Origin: CALAGB01 sp963713965
Lineage (GTDB): Bacteria > Chloroflexota > Chloroflexia > Thermomicrobiales > Thermomicrobiaceae
Length of the DNA stretch: 64,000 bases
Assembly (NCBI GenBank): GCA_963713965.1
Contig: OY970217.1
Location: 2,046,001 to 2,110,000 of the forward strand
Direction of reading: 5' to 3'
Below, in pieces: positions 8,042-24,271 of the stretch. The notes beneath the pieces are model-generated. The model had not been told where the DNA came from. It did not search any database and saw nothing but the letters and a program-made list of their open reading frames with translations. Position 1 is the first letter of the stretch; the number at the start of each line of letters is the position of its first letter. Both the position numbers and the translations under genes were made by a program.

Positions 8042-9450
8042 GCGCCTTTGAGCGGCCGATGAGTCGGGTGACTGGCTGGCTGGGCCAACTGACGCATCGC
8101 GCCCGCGGTAACGAGCGTCGGGCCGAGGCTGAAGCGCGCCTGTTCCGTGGTCTGCGCCTGCGGCTTACCCTCTGGTACAGCGGGGTGCTGGCGGCCTCGC
8201 TCATTCTGGCTGGAGTCGGACTATATCTCATCCTGCAATACTTGCTGCTGCAGCCCATCACCAATGACGTCTCGCACCAAATCAACTTGATCGCGGAGCA
8301 GTGGGTGCGCAATCCGGAGCGCGCCTGCTCTTCACCGCCGGGTCAGCCCCGCTTCGGTGCCAATCCTCCCTCATCTCCGATCCCGGTCTACGTGGCCTGT
8401 TACGACGCACAGGGTCAGCCCCTGACGAGCAGTCCGTTCTCGCTCAACAGTGATGACAGCGACACCCCCGATCCTTTCCTTAATAGCTCCCTGGCCATGC
8501 GTGCGCTAGAGCAGAATTCGGCGTCCGACCAGGTGGATGGCGGCACGGGGATCGGCACGATCTATCGCTCCGCGCGGGTGGTGCGCGAACCGGGGACCGG
8601 CGAGATACTGGGCGTGGTGCAAGTGGGCCGCTCGATTCAAGAGCAGGTGTCGGCCTTATCCCTGCTGCGCGATTTGCTCTTCGGGCTTGGCTTGGTCGCG
8701 TTGATCATCGCCACGGCGGGCGGTCTATTCCTGGCTCAGCGGGCGCTGGATCCGGCGCGGCTCGCCTTCGCCCGACAGCAGGAGTTCGTCGGCGACGCCT
8801 CCCACGAGCTGCGCACGCCGTTGACACTGCTGCGCGCCAACGCCGAGATGCTGTTACGCCACCGGGAACGGCTCACCGAAGATGACGCTGAGGTGGTGCA
8901 GGAGATTGTCGAGGAGACTGCGCACATCGATCATCTCTCGAGCGATCTGCTCCTGCTGGCGAGGCTGGATGCCGGGCAATTTCACCTGGAGCAGGAGGTG
9001 GTCGATCTGGCCGACGTGGCAAACAGCATCGCGCGTCGGGTGACGGCCCTCGCCAGCGAGAAAGGGATTGAAGTCGACGCGCGCCCCGAGGGTGAAGTGC
9101 GCGTCATCGGCGACCGGTTGGAGATCGAGCGCGCGGCGCTCATTCTGGTCGACAATGCGCTGAAGCACACGCCCGCTGGCGGGAATGTCCAGTTGTGGGC
9201 ATCGGTACGTGAGGGCGTGGCTACGCTGACAGTTGAGGACACGGGGGGCGGGATCGCAGCGGAGCATCTGCCGCATCTGATGACGCGCTTCTACCGGGTC
9301 GATAAGGCGCGCAGTCGCGAGACGGGCGGCGCCGGGCTAGGGCTCTCGATCGCGCAGGGGATCGCCGCCGCGCATCACGGTACGCTGAGCATCAGCAGCG
9401 AACCCGGCAAGGGAACCACCGCGACGATTTCGCTGCCAGCGGCGGAGTAG
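8038..9450 (+). CDS. Sensor histidine kinase
   Basis: A 470-residue membrane kinase. A first membrane segment (about 42-70, LWYSGVLAASLILAGVGLYL) is followed by an extracytoplasmic sensor region of about 130 residues, then a second segment near 215-240. The HisKA motif SHELRTP carries phospho-acceptor His256. The ATP-binding domain shows the N box (VDNALKHTP), G1 (DTGGGIA), F box (FYRVDKARS) and G2 (GGAGLGLSIA). No clear HAMP domain separates TM2 from HisKA. The start is GTG within the regulator's stop region. It should phosphorylate the adjacent regulator. The stimulus cannot be read from the sensor region, which has no recognisable fold and contains two cysteines. Confidence 0.93.
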   Translation: MSAFERPMSRVTGWLGQLTHRARGNERRAEAEARLFRGLRLRLTLWYSGVLAASLILAGVGLYLILQYLLLQPITNDVSHQINLIAEQWVRNPERACSSPPGQPRFGANPPSSPIPVYVACYDAQGQPLTSSPFSLNSDDSDTPDPFLNSSLAMRALEQNSASDQVDGGTGIGTIYRSARVVREPGTGEILGVVQVGRSIQEQVSALSLLRDLLFGLGLVALIIATAGGLFLAQRALDPARLAFARQQEFVGDASHELRTPLTLLRANAEMLLRHRERLTEDDAEVVQEIVEETAHIDHLSSDLLLLARLDAGQFHLEQEVVDLADVANSIARRVTALASEKGIEVDARPEGEVRVIGDRLEIERAALILVDNALKHTPAGGNVQLWASVREGVATLTVEDTGGGIAAEHLPHLMTRFYRVDKARSRETGGAGLGLSIAQGIAAAHHGTLSISSEPGKGTTATISLPAAE

Positions 9451-9464
9451 GGAACGGCCGAAGA

Positions 9465-9577
9465 GCCCTCACCCCCGACCCCTCTCCCAATTCTGGGAGA
9501 GGGGAGACGCATTCGGTATGGCACGGCTATAGCCTATGGACACCCCTCTCCTGATCGTCGGGAGAGGGGCCGGGGGT
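9465..9577. repeat. Palindromic repeat interrupted by the IS4 element
   Basis: Starts GCCCTCACCCCCGACCCC and contains the hairpin CCCCTCTCCC-AATTCT-GGGAGAGGGG (9479-9504). A second near-palindrome is at 9544-9569. Its expected right end, GGTGAGGGCC, lies at 10789-10798 on the other side of the IS, so the element was intact before insertion. The same 26-bp hairpin is repeated exactly at 58378-58403. Confidence 0.75.
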
Positions 9578-10779
9578 CAATAGTGTCGCATTAACCGCTG
9601 GAGGCAGGGATGCGAGCCAGTTCAATGGCTAGGACCCGCAGCCAGGCGACCGCCGAGACCTGTGCCGGACGGAGATTGTCGAGAAGCACGGCGAGGATCG
9701 CGACAATGGCGGCCAGCAGGATGGTGGCCCAGACGGCCTCGGGGCTGGTCCCCAGCGGATGGAGCATGCCGAGGTGGCGCTTGAGCCAGCGAAAGAAGAG
9801 CTCGATCTGCCAGCGCTGGCGGTAGAGCATGACCACGTCCTGGGCGGAGAGGTCGTGGCGACTGGTGACGAGGTGATGCGTCTCGCCGTTGGCGTTCTGG
9901 CTCGTGACGAGGCGCAGGTTCGGCAGGACGGCCCCATTGCGGTTGGTGGGACTGCCGAGGGTGATGGTCTCATCGGCGACGATGGTGTCGCCTGCCTCCG
10001 TGGGGGTGTCATTGACCGCATGCTGCGTGGTCGCCTCAACACGGGCCTGCTGGTGCAGCGGACAGAGGAAATCGACGTCATGGTCCAGGAGCCGCTGGAA
10101 CTGGCGATGTCCGTAGTAGCCGAGGTCAATGATGAGCGTCCAGCCCGCGATTGGGGAGAGGTCCTGCTCGGCCAGGGTGCGGGCATCATGGGTATCGGCC
10201 AAGGTGAGGTGCAACGCCGTGGGAATCGCGGCGACCAGATCATAGTCCAGCTGGAGACGGATCCCCGGGGTGTGCTGACCATAGCGGCACCACGGACTGA
10301 GTTTGCCACTGAGTTCCAGGAAAGTCCCGTCCCGCAGCGCGACGGGCGTCTCCGTGACGGGATGGTCGTCGCGCGGCACCTGGTCCGCCAGGTCGGTGAA
10401 GAGGTGTTCGAGACAGGCGCTCGGACGGCTGGTGGTGGAGCGAGCCAGTTGACTCAGGCTAATGCGCTGGTCGAGTCCCACCTGCTCCCACCCGTGCTCC
10501 ACGAGATCGAGTTGGGCATGCGTCTGGCGCAGGCTCGGACTGGCTGAGACGCCGTGACTCAGCAGGATCCAGAGATGCGCCGCCGCCGGGAAGTGTTTGC
10601 GGTAGCGATCGGCGCCGGTAACCGAGGCGGCCCGCTGCACGGCCGGGGTGAGCAGACGACGCAGGCGGCGGGAGAGCAGCGTGGGACGTGATAGCATGAC
10701 GGTGGGCTCCTTCGATACGACTCGGATTCGACACCCAAAGTCTATCGAGAGCCCCTTCTCTGTTTATGCGACACCATTG
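9578..10779. mobile_element. Complete IS4-family insertion sequence, 1,202 bp
   Basis: The left end CAATAGTGTCGCAT and the reverse complement of the right end, CAATGGTGTCGCAT, are inverted repeats (17 of the first 20 bases agree). The flanks carry an 11-bp direct duplication, GGGCCGGGGGT, at 9567-9577 and 10780-10790. IS4-family elements typically duplicate 10-13 bp. A single transposase gene fills the element. Intact ends, intact gene and exact target duplication suggest a recent insertion. Confidence 0.93.
9591..10697 (-). CDS. IS4-family transposase
   Basis: A 368-residue DDE transposase. The IS4 signature Y-(2)-R-(3)-E-(6)-K is visible in YRQRWQIELFFRWLKRHLG near residue 300, supplying the catalytic Glu. 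The earlier catalytic aspartates are probably in RDGTFLEL and LIIDLGYYGH. Its TAA overlaps the inverted repeat and the frame is unbroken, so the enzyme is probably active. It is transcribed opposite to the flanking genes. Confidence 0.93.
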   Translation of the reverse strand: MLSRPTLLSRRLRRLLTPAVQRAASVTGADRYRKHFPAAAHLWILLSHGVSASPSLRQTHAQLDLVEHGWEQVGLDQRISLSQLARSTTSRPSACLEHLFTDLADQVPRDDHPVTETPVALRDGTFLELSGKLSPWCRYGQHTPGIRLQLDYDLVAAIPTALHLTLADTHDARTLAEQDLSPIAGWTLIIDLGYYGHRQFQRLLDHDVDFLCPLHQQARVEATTQHAVNDTPTEAGDTIVADETITLGSPTNRNGAVLPNLRLVTSQNANGETHHLVTSRHDLSAQDVVMLYRQRWQIELFFRWLKRHLGMLHPLGTSPEAVWATILLAAIVAILAVLLDNLRPAQVSAVAWLRVLAIELARIPASSG

Positions 10780-10814
10780 GGGCCGGGGGTGAGGGCCACA
10801 AAGGAGACAACACA

Positions 10815-12032
10815 ATGTCTCAAACTCAAGCACTGCAAGCCTGGCTGGAGGCACGCGCCGATGAGATGGCTGCGTTGCTGATGCGCCTGGTGGCGATGAA
10901 CACCGAGAACCCACCCGGGCGCGGGCTGGGGGAATGCGCGAGGACGTTGCATGACGCCATGGAGCGGCTAGGATTTGCAACCGAGCTGATCCCGATCCCA
11001 CAGAGCGGGACGCTGGAGGAGCCGTGTATCCTGCGCGCTGAGGTTGGCGAGGGCCCTCGCACCGTCTATTTCCATGGACATTTCGACGTCGTTCCGGCGC
11101 AGAGTCCGGAGCAGTTCGAGCCGAGTCGTGAGCATGGCCGCATCATCGGGCGTGGCACCGCTGACATGAAGGGCGGTTTGGTCAGCATGCTCTACGGCAC
11201 GGCCGCAGCGCGCGACCTTGGGCTGTTGCAGAACGGCCGGATCGTCTTCCACATCGTCTGCGACGAGGAGACGGGGAGCGTCGCCGGATCCGGCTACCTG
11301 CGCGAGCACGAGATGATCGATCCCAGCGCGCTGGCCATGGTCACGACCGAGCCAACCGGTGGCGCGGTCTGGCATGCCAATCGTGGCGCGATCACCATGC
11401 GCGTCAATGTGCGGGGGAAATCGGCTCACGTCGGTCAGGCCTATCTGGGCGTCAATGCCTTCGAGCAGATGCTCGGCATCGCCCGGCCGTTGGTCGAATT
11501 GGGCAATGAGATGTTGGAGCAGCGTACGTCCTTCGCGCTCGAAGAGGACGACGCGCGCGGCTCGATGCTGGTGGTCGGAGGCGCGGCAGGCAGCGGCGCG
11601 AACTTCAACGTCGTGCCGGATGCAGCCTGGTTCTCGGTCGATTGCCGCTTCAACCCGGAGGAGACGCTCGAAGGCGTCCTCGCGCAGATCAACGAGACCA
11701 TCACCGAGGCAGCTCGCGAGATTGGCGCCGATGTGTGGATTGAGGTGCTGCAACGACAGCCCTCCGCCTCGACCGACGTGAGCCATCCAGCCGCCGAGAT
11801 ACTGGCGAGGTGCGTCTCAGACGTCGAGGGTGATCCGCCGCGCTTTCACCTCTGTCCCGGCGTGCTCGAGACGCGCTGGTACGCGCAGTTGGGCGTTCCC
11901 GCGTTCGCCTATGGCGGCGGACGGCTCGACGTCTCGCACGGCCCCCATGAGTACATCGATGAAGCGGCCATGCGTCGCTGCGCGGCGGTCTACGCCCGCT
12001 ACGCTTCGGAGATGTTCAAGAGCGACAAATGA
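10815..12032 (+). CDS. M20-family metallopeptidase (ArgE/DapE-like)
   Basis: A 405-residue zinc hydrolase that removes an acyl or amino acid group from an amide bond. Metal-binding motifs in order are FHGHFDVVP (His and Asp), GRGTADMKGG (bridging Asp), CDEETGS (catalytic and metal Glu) and a late GPHEYIDE (His). The lid/dimerisation domain falls in the middle (about 180-290), with RGKSAHVG. ATG 10815 has AAGGAGA nine bases upstream. Acetylornithine deacetylase, succinyl-diaminopimelate desuccinylase and carboxypeptidase G2 relatives cannot be distinguished. The IS4 element ends 35 bp before the start and replaces its native upstream region, so expression may be altered. Confidence 0.9.
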   Translation: MSQTQALQAWLEARADEMAALLMRLVAMNTENPPGRGLGECARTLHDAMERLGFATELIPIPQSGTLEEPCILRAEVGEGPRTVYFHGHFDVVPAQSPEQFEPSREHGRIIGRGTADMKGGLVSMLYGTAAARDLGLLQNGRIVFHIVCDEETGSVAGSGYLREHEMIDPSALAMVTTEPTGGAVWHANRGAITMRVNVRGKSAHVGQAYLGVNAFEQMLGIARPLVELGNEMLEQRTSFALEEDDARGSMLVVGGAAGSGANFNVVPDAAWFSVDCRFNPEETLEGVLAQINETITEAAREIGADVWIEVLQRQPSASTDVSHPAAEILARCVSDVEGDPPRFHLCPGVLETRWYAQLGVPAFAYGGGRLDVSHGPHEYIDEAAMRRCAAVYARYASEMFKSDK

Positions 12033-12101
12033 TGCGGTCGAAAGCATCACTTCGGCCGATCAACGCGTTCCGCAAATACACGTAATAGGAGTGTGGCTGG
12101 A

Positions 12102-12557
12102 ATGATCGGAGTCGAAGCTCGTAGACCCAACCCCGCGCTCAAGGCTCTGGAGCCATTGGTCGGTGTCTGGAGCACAGTAGGCACGCACCCGCATGTCCCC
12201 GGCAAAACGTTCCATGGCAAAGCAAGCGCCGAGTGGATCGAGGGAGGTGCGTTCCTCTTGATGCGTTCGGAGATCGATGAGCCGGAAATCCCCAGTGGCA
12301 TCGCGATTTTCGGCAGCGACAACGCCAGTGGCGAGCTGTTCATGTCCTACTTCGACGAGCGTGAGATCTCTCGCAAATACGACGTCGCAATCGAGCGCAA
12401 CGTCGTACGCTGGTGGCGCAACTCGCCCGATTTTTCGCAGCGCATGGTACTCACCATCGCGGAAGATGGCAAGACGATGTACAGCCAGGGCGAGATGAGC
12501 AGAGATAGTGGCGCCTGGGAGCCGGATCTCCAGCTGACTTATTCTCGAGTGGGATAG
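12102..12557 (+). CDS. Small conserved protein, DUF1579-like beta-barrel
   Basis: A 151-residue cytosolic protein without signal peptide or membrane segment. It reads like calycin/lipocalin-type conserved proteins of the DUF1579 kind: LEPLVGVWSTVGTHP near the start, then alternating strands (SAEWIEGGAFLLMRSEID, GIAIFGSDNASGELFMSYFDE, QRMVLTIAEDGKTMYSQGE). ATG 12102 has AGGAG ten bases upstream; GTG 12093 lies too close to the same site. No function can be stated. It follows the M20 peptidase by 69 bp in the same direction and may be cotranscribed. Confidence 0.75.
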   Translation: MIGVEARRPNPALKALEPLVGVWSTVGTHPHVPGKTFHGKASAEWIEGGAFLLMRSEIDEPEIPSGIAIFGSDNASGELFMSYFDEREISRKYDVAIERNVVRWWRNSPDFSQRMVLTIAEDGKTMYSQGEMSRDSGAWEPDLQLTYSRVG

Positions 12558-12830
12558 TGACGGATTGAGGATGACGAATCCGCGTGTCCAAAGCTTGGTC
12601 CGCTGTCGTAAAACTTCCCGGGATACCCATATTTCCTATGCGACGTAGGACTTGACGCGTATAAGATGGCGGCCCTACGATCCACAGTGGTGGATTCATC
12701 ATCCTCTGATACGACATAAAAATATTGTAGTTAGTGCCGCGCCGCTCGATTAGCTTGTGCTGAATCGTTTGATTTAGCCTTGCTCCTCAATCGGTGGTGC
12801 CCCACTACCATATCCGGGGGAGGTAGGGCG

Positions 12831-21239
<8,409 letters not shown>

Positions 21240-21267
21240 GGCAAGATTCAGTGACTACGCCTGACAG

Positions 21268-21431
21268 CCCTCATCCCCTGACCCCTTCTCCCGTCCGGAC
21301 GGGAGAAGGGGAACCATCGGGAACGCGAGAGCCTATCCAGATCTCGTCACCCCACTTCTGATCGTCGGGAGATGGTGCTCCCTTCTTTGGGAAGCGAGTC
21401 AGAGGGATGGATCGGTCGGGGGTGAGGACTG
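21268..21431. repeat. Palindromic repeat after the Rhs gene
   Basis: Begins CCCTCATCCCCTGACCCC and ends in GGTCGGGGGTGAGGAC, so the termini are inverted. It contains the hairpin CTTCTCCCGTCC / GGACGGGAGAAG (21286-21309). It is related in plan to the element broken by the IS4 insertion. The 21240-21468 gap holds nothing else and no gene that could be an immunity protein for the Rhs tip. Confidence 0.6.
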
Positions 21432-21468
21432 CCAGGGCAGGCAATCCTTCTGCCCGCAAGTCGCTCCC

Positions 21469-22236
21469 CTACCGCGTTCCGGCGCCCTCGACCTGCCGTT
21501 CGGGTTTGTGGCTTGGCTGCGGCTGGATCAACTGCAGGCGCAGGCGCAGCAGGCCGATCAGCGAGCGGGCGATGACGCGCAGATTGGCGCCTGATTGCTC
21601 GCCTGCCTGCCGTGGAAAATGGCTCACCGGCACTTCGGCGATAGTGAATCCCGCGCGGGCTGTCTTGGCCAGCAGTTCCGGCGAGACGACGGCTGCTTCA
21701 CCCTGCAAGGTGATGGTCTCCAGCACGCGACGATTGATCAGCTTGAAGGCGCAATCGACGTCGTGCACGCGGATGCCGAGGAGCAAGCGCGACGTTGTGC
21801 TCCAGAGCCAGGCGTTCAGCTTGCGCACCGTTGAATCGGCCCGATGGGTGCGATGCCCAGCCACCAGATCAATACCACGATCTCCGGCGATGTCGAGCAG
21901 CAGATCGAGCTCGCGGATGTCGAACTGGCCGTCAGCGTCCAGCAACACCACCCAGTCGGAGCCGGTCTGGGCGGCGGCCGAGAGGCCACTGCGCACCGCC
22001 GCGCCATAGCCGCGATTGACCTCATGCGTCACCACCAGCACGTGCGCCGGGTCCGCGCGAGAGACGAGCTGAGCGACGTCGGCTGTGCGGTCGGTGCTGC
22101 CGTCGTTGACGATCACGATTCGGTAGTTGGCGACGGTCTCAGCAAGGAAGCTGCGTGCATCGTTGACGACACGCTCCAGGTTCTCTTCCTCGTTATAGGC
22201 CGGGAAGACGACGGAGACGCTGATTTGGTGTTTCAT
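21469..22236 (-). CDS. Family 2 glycosyltransferase (DPM1/polyprenol-phosphate type)
   Basis: A 255-residue GT-A glycosyltransferase. It begins with the family start VVFPAYNEEENLERVV, has VIVNDGSTDRT for nucleotide-sugar binding, the DXD-like LLDADGQFD near residue 107, and RVHDVDCAFKLINR late in the domain. There is no C-terminal membrane segment, so it is the soluble type that transfers a sugar to polyprenyl phosphate at the inner face of the membrane. Its 5' end overlaps the GtrA gene by 44 bases, a pairing known for O-antigen and teichoic acid glucosylation, where GtrA flips the lipid-linked sugar. The sugar and acceptor polymer are unknown. Confidence 0.9.
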   Translation of the reverse strand: MKHQISVSVVFPAYNEEENLERVVNDARSFLAETVANYRIVIVNDGSTDRTADVAQLVSRADPAHVLVVTHEVNRGYGAAVRSGLSAAAQTGSDWVVLLDADGQFDIRELDLLLDIAGDRGIDLVAGHRTHRADSTVRKLNAWLWSTTSRLLLGIRVHDVDCAFKLINRRVLETITLQGEAAVVSPELLAKTARAGFTIAEVPVSHFPRQAGEQSGANLRVIARSLIGLLRLRLQLIQPQPSHKPERQVEGAGTR

Positions 22237-22681
22237 ACGTGGGTGTCCCTTCGTGTGCGCGAAAGATCAGAAAGTGTTCGACCAGGTAGTTGATCGGCGC
22301 CGCGATGGCGATGCCGAGGACCCCGGCCAGCAGATAGGGCATGAACTCATCGGCGATGGCGAAGACGCCCTCGTTGATCAGCAGCGTGGTGATCGATATG
22401 CCGTTGAAGGCGATCAGGCGTTGCGTGATGGTTCTGACGCGGTCACTCGTGACCGGCCGATCGGGCCAGATGATGAGCGAGCTGAGCAGGAAGTTGAATT
22501 GGGTCGAAAGGGCGAGCGCGATCAAGTTAGCCGAATCGTGACGCACGCCCAACTGAACGAATACCGCCAGCAGGCCCAGCTGAACGGCGCTGCAGGTGAG
22601 CCCAACCGCGCCGAAGCGCAGCGGCCGGGCGAGGAGTTGAAGGACGCGACGATAGGGACGCGCCCAGATCATGCGTGTCAT
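22193..22681 (-). CDS. GtrA-family membrane protein
   Basis: A 162-residue protein with four hydrophobic segments (around 20-42, 46-66, 85-105 and 115-140) arranged as in GtrA/DPMS flippases, with the conserved start LLRFGAVGLTCSAVQLG-type stretch and NYLVEHFLIF near the end. It probably moves the polyprenyl-linked sugar made by the overlapping glycosyltransferase across the membrane. ATG 22681 is chosen because GGAG lies nine bases upstream; the frame opens earlier, at 22717. The 44-base overlap with the next gene indicates coupled expression. The 22682-22977 gap holds no gene I can support. Confidence 0.85.
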   Translation of the reverse strand: MTRMIWARPYRRVLQLLARPLRFGAVGLTCSAVQLGLLAVFVQLGVRHDSANLIALALSTQFNFLLSSLIIWPDRPVTSDRVRTITQRLIAFNGISITTLLINEGVFAIADEFMPYLLAGVLGIAIAAPINYLVEHFLIFRAHEGTPTYETPNQRLRRLPGL

Positions 22682-22977
22682 GGTTCTCATCTCCAGTGTT
22701 GACGTGTGAGCAGTCATGGGGCTGTCGCCCGGCCCCGCGGATCAACCGGCTTGTGTGATCGAATCGGCTCATCTCGTTGCAATCCCCGAATTTCTCACGT
22801 GAGCCGGTGGACATCCGTTTCGACGCGACAGCCACCGCAGACCGAACTGCTCTTCACTTCACAGGCTACCTGGGCGTCATAAAAGCTCTCTAAGAAGGAA
22901 GTAAGAGATTTCTCATGGTACTGAGGCACCGAGGTTCAGCGGAGAAACGAGGCCGAAGGATTCGCATGCGTCGCGGC

Positions 22978-23988
22978 TCAGTCGAACAGGCTCGTCCGAT
23001 CGGTGCGAAAGGCGATGTCGATGACGTCGTTGGAGAGGAACTGGCGCGAGAGTCTATTGAGACCGACCAAACGGTCCTGGCTGGAGGGGTCGGATTCCAG
23101 GATCTCCTCGCAGTAGGCGGCGATATCTTCCACGATCCGTTCGTAACGGTAATTGGCGATACCGATGGAATCGATCTCGTCAGCGCCGTAACCCTGGTAG
23201 AAGTGCTCGATGCCACGCGGATCGTCCCAGCCTTTACCGATACCGGCCCCGATGAACATCAGGTCACGCTCTTTGGGCGCCAGGATCAGCGTGTCCCAAT
23301 CGACGATGAAGAGCGCGCCCTGCGCATCAATCAAGATGTTGCCGCCGTGCAGATCACCGTGGCAGAGGACGAACGCGGAGGAGCGCGAGCTCATCTCGTC
23401 GGCCAGCACCTCGGCGCGATGAAGCAGTTCGTCGACGATCGCGCGCCGATCGCGCATCAGTTCCGCGAGTTGGGCAGAGACGACGTCCGGGAAGGTGCCG
23501 TCGAGCATCTGCTGATATTCACGCACCTTGTCGCGCCACTGGTCGGAGTAGGTCTCGTGCGGTAGGCGAGCGGCAACCTCATACGGCAACTCGGCGTGGT
23601 GGATGCGCTTGAGAGCCCGCCCGAGCTCGACCCATTGCTCGTCGCTCATCTCGACGCTGAAGCCGTCCTGAGCGCTGACGAACGGGGAGAGGATAACGGC
23701 GAAGCGGTCCAGGGAGGTCCAGAGATGTCCATCGTTGGTTGGGATCGGAGCGATCAACTGCGAGATACCGTGGGTCTCAAGGAAGTGCGGCACGACGATG
23801 GTCATCTCGTCGAAATCGCCGCCGCGCAGCTTCACGAAGTAGAGTGTCTCGTTGGTAATGGCCCGGTAGACGGCCGTATCGGCGTCCGCGCCGATGGGTA
23901 GGAACTCGAGCGATTCGACCGTCAGCCCGAACTCGCTACGTATATGATCAGTGATCTTCTCGTCTGGCAGATTCGGTTTCTCCAGCAT
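22978..23988 (-). CDS. APH-type phosphotransferase (spectinomycin kinase-like)
   Basis: A 336-residue protein of the aminoglycoside phosphotransferase/choline kinase superfamily. The catalytic loop is CHGDLHGGNILID (His-x-Asp and metal-binding Asn) and the DFG-like metal site is FIVDWDTLILAPKERDL. The N-lobe lysine is probably in TLYFVKLRGG. Its overall pattern, including ERDLMFIGAG and the tyrosine-rich C-terminus, resembles APH(9) spectinomycin kinases and their many environmental relatives. Whether it confers resistance or phosphorylates another small metabolite cannot be judged. It stands alone on the minus strand. Confidence 0.85.
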   Translation of the reverse strand: MLEKPNLPDEKITDHIRSEFGLTVESLEFLPIGADADTAVYRAITNETLYFVKLRGGDFDEMTIVVPHFLETHGISQLIAPIPTNDGHLWTSLDRFAVILSPFVSAQDGFSVEMSDEQWVELGRALKRIHHAELPYEVAARLPHETYSDQWRDKVREYQQMLDGTFPDVVSAQLAELMRDRRAIVDELLHRAEVLADEMSSRSSAFVLCHGDLHGGNILIDAQGALFIVDWDTLILAPKERDLMFIGAGIGKGWDDPRGIEHFYQGYGADEIDSIGIANYRYERIVEDIAAYCEEILESDPSSQDRLVGLNRLSRQFLSNDVIDIAFRTDRTSLFD

Positions 23989-24083
23989 GGGCCTTCCCGA
24001 CTCGATGAGATCATGCGTGCACGCGAGTGAACTGCTTTATGCCATTCCGCCGACGGCTGTGCTGCGTGGTCCTTTGGCAGTTC

Positions 24084-24132
24084 TCACTCCCTCCCCGTCA
24101 CCCAGTCGTAGCGCGGGTCGTCGTCGATGACG
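24084..24132 (-). pseudogene. Remnant of an SDR gene 3' end
   Basis: 46 of 47 bases (24086-24132) match 28971-29017, the 3' end of the SDR gene at 28969-29790. The copy still encodes the tail DDDPRYDWVTGRE plus a stop codon, with one synonymous change (CGG to AGG), but upstream the match ends abruptly and a TAA follows in frame. It is therefore a fragment, not a gene. With the intact SDR it forms a direct repeat flanking about 4.8 kb. Confidence 0.8.
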
Positions 24133-24271
24133 CTGTGAGCAACTTATTCGCTGCTGCGCGATTTCAGCGACTTGCTCTATCACAACTTGACGATTCCATC
24201 GTGGCTAGTAAGAATTGTTAGCGCGTAACATTCACCATCCCAAATCAACGATAGTCGACGAGGCAATCAAC

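Noticed and set aside
9465..9577. CRISPR-like array from repeated CCCTCTCCC blocks
   Set aside because: There are only two unequal palindromes without regular spacers; it is a palindromic repeat family. No CRISPR array was seen anywhere in the window.
21240..21468. Immunity gene for the Rhs tip
   Set aside because: The stretch is a palindromic repeat with no frame having a ribosome site or plausible protein.
24027..24221. Short plus-strand frame over the SDR remnant
   Set aside because: It is antisense to the duplicated SDR end and has no independent support.
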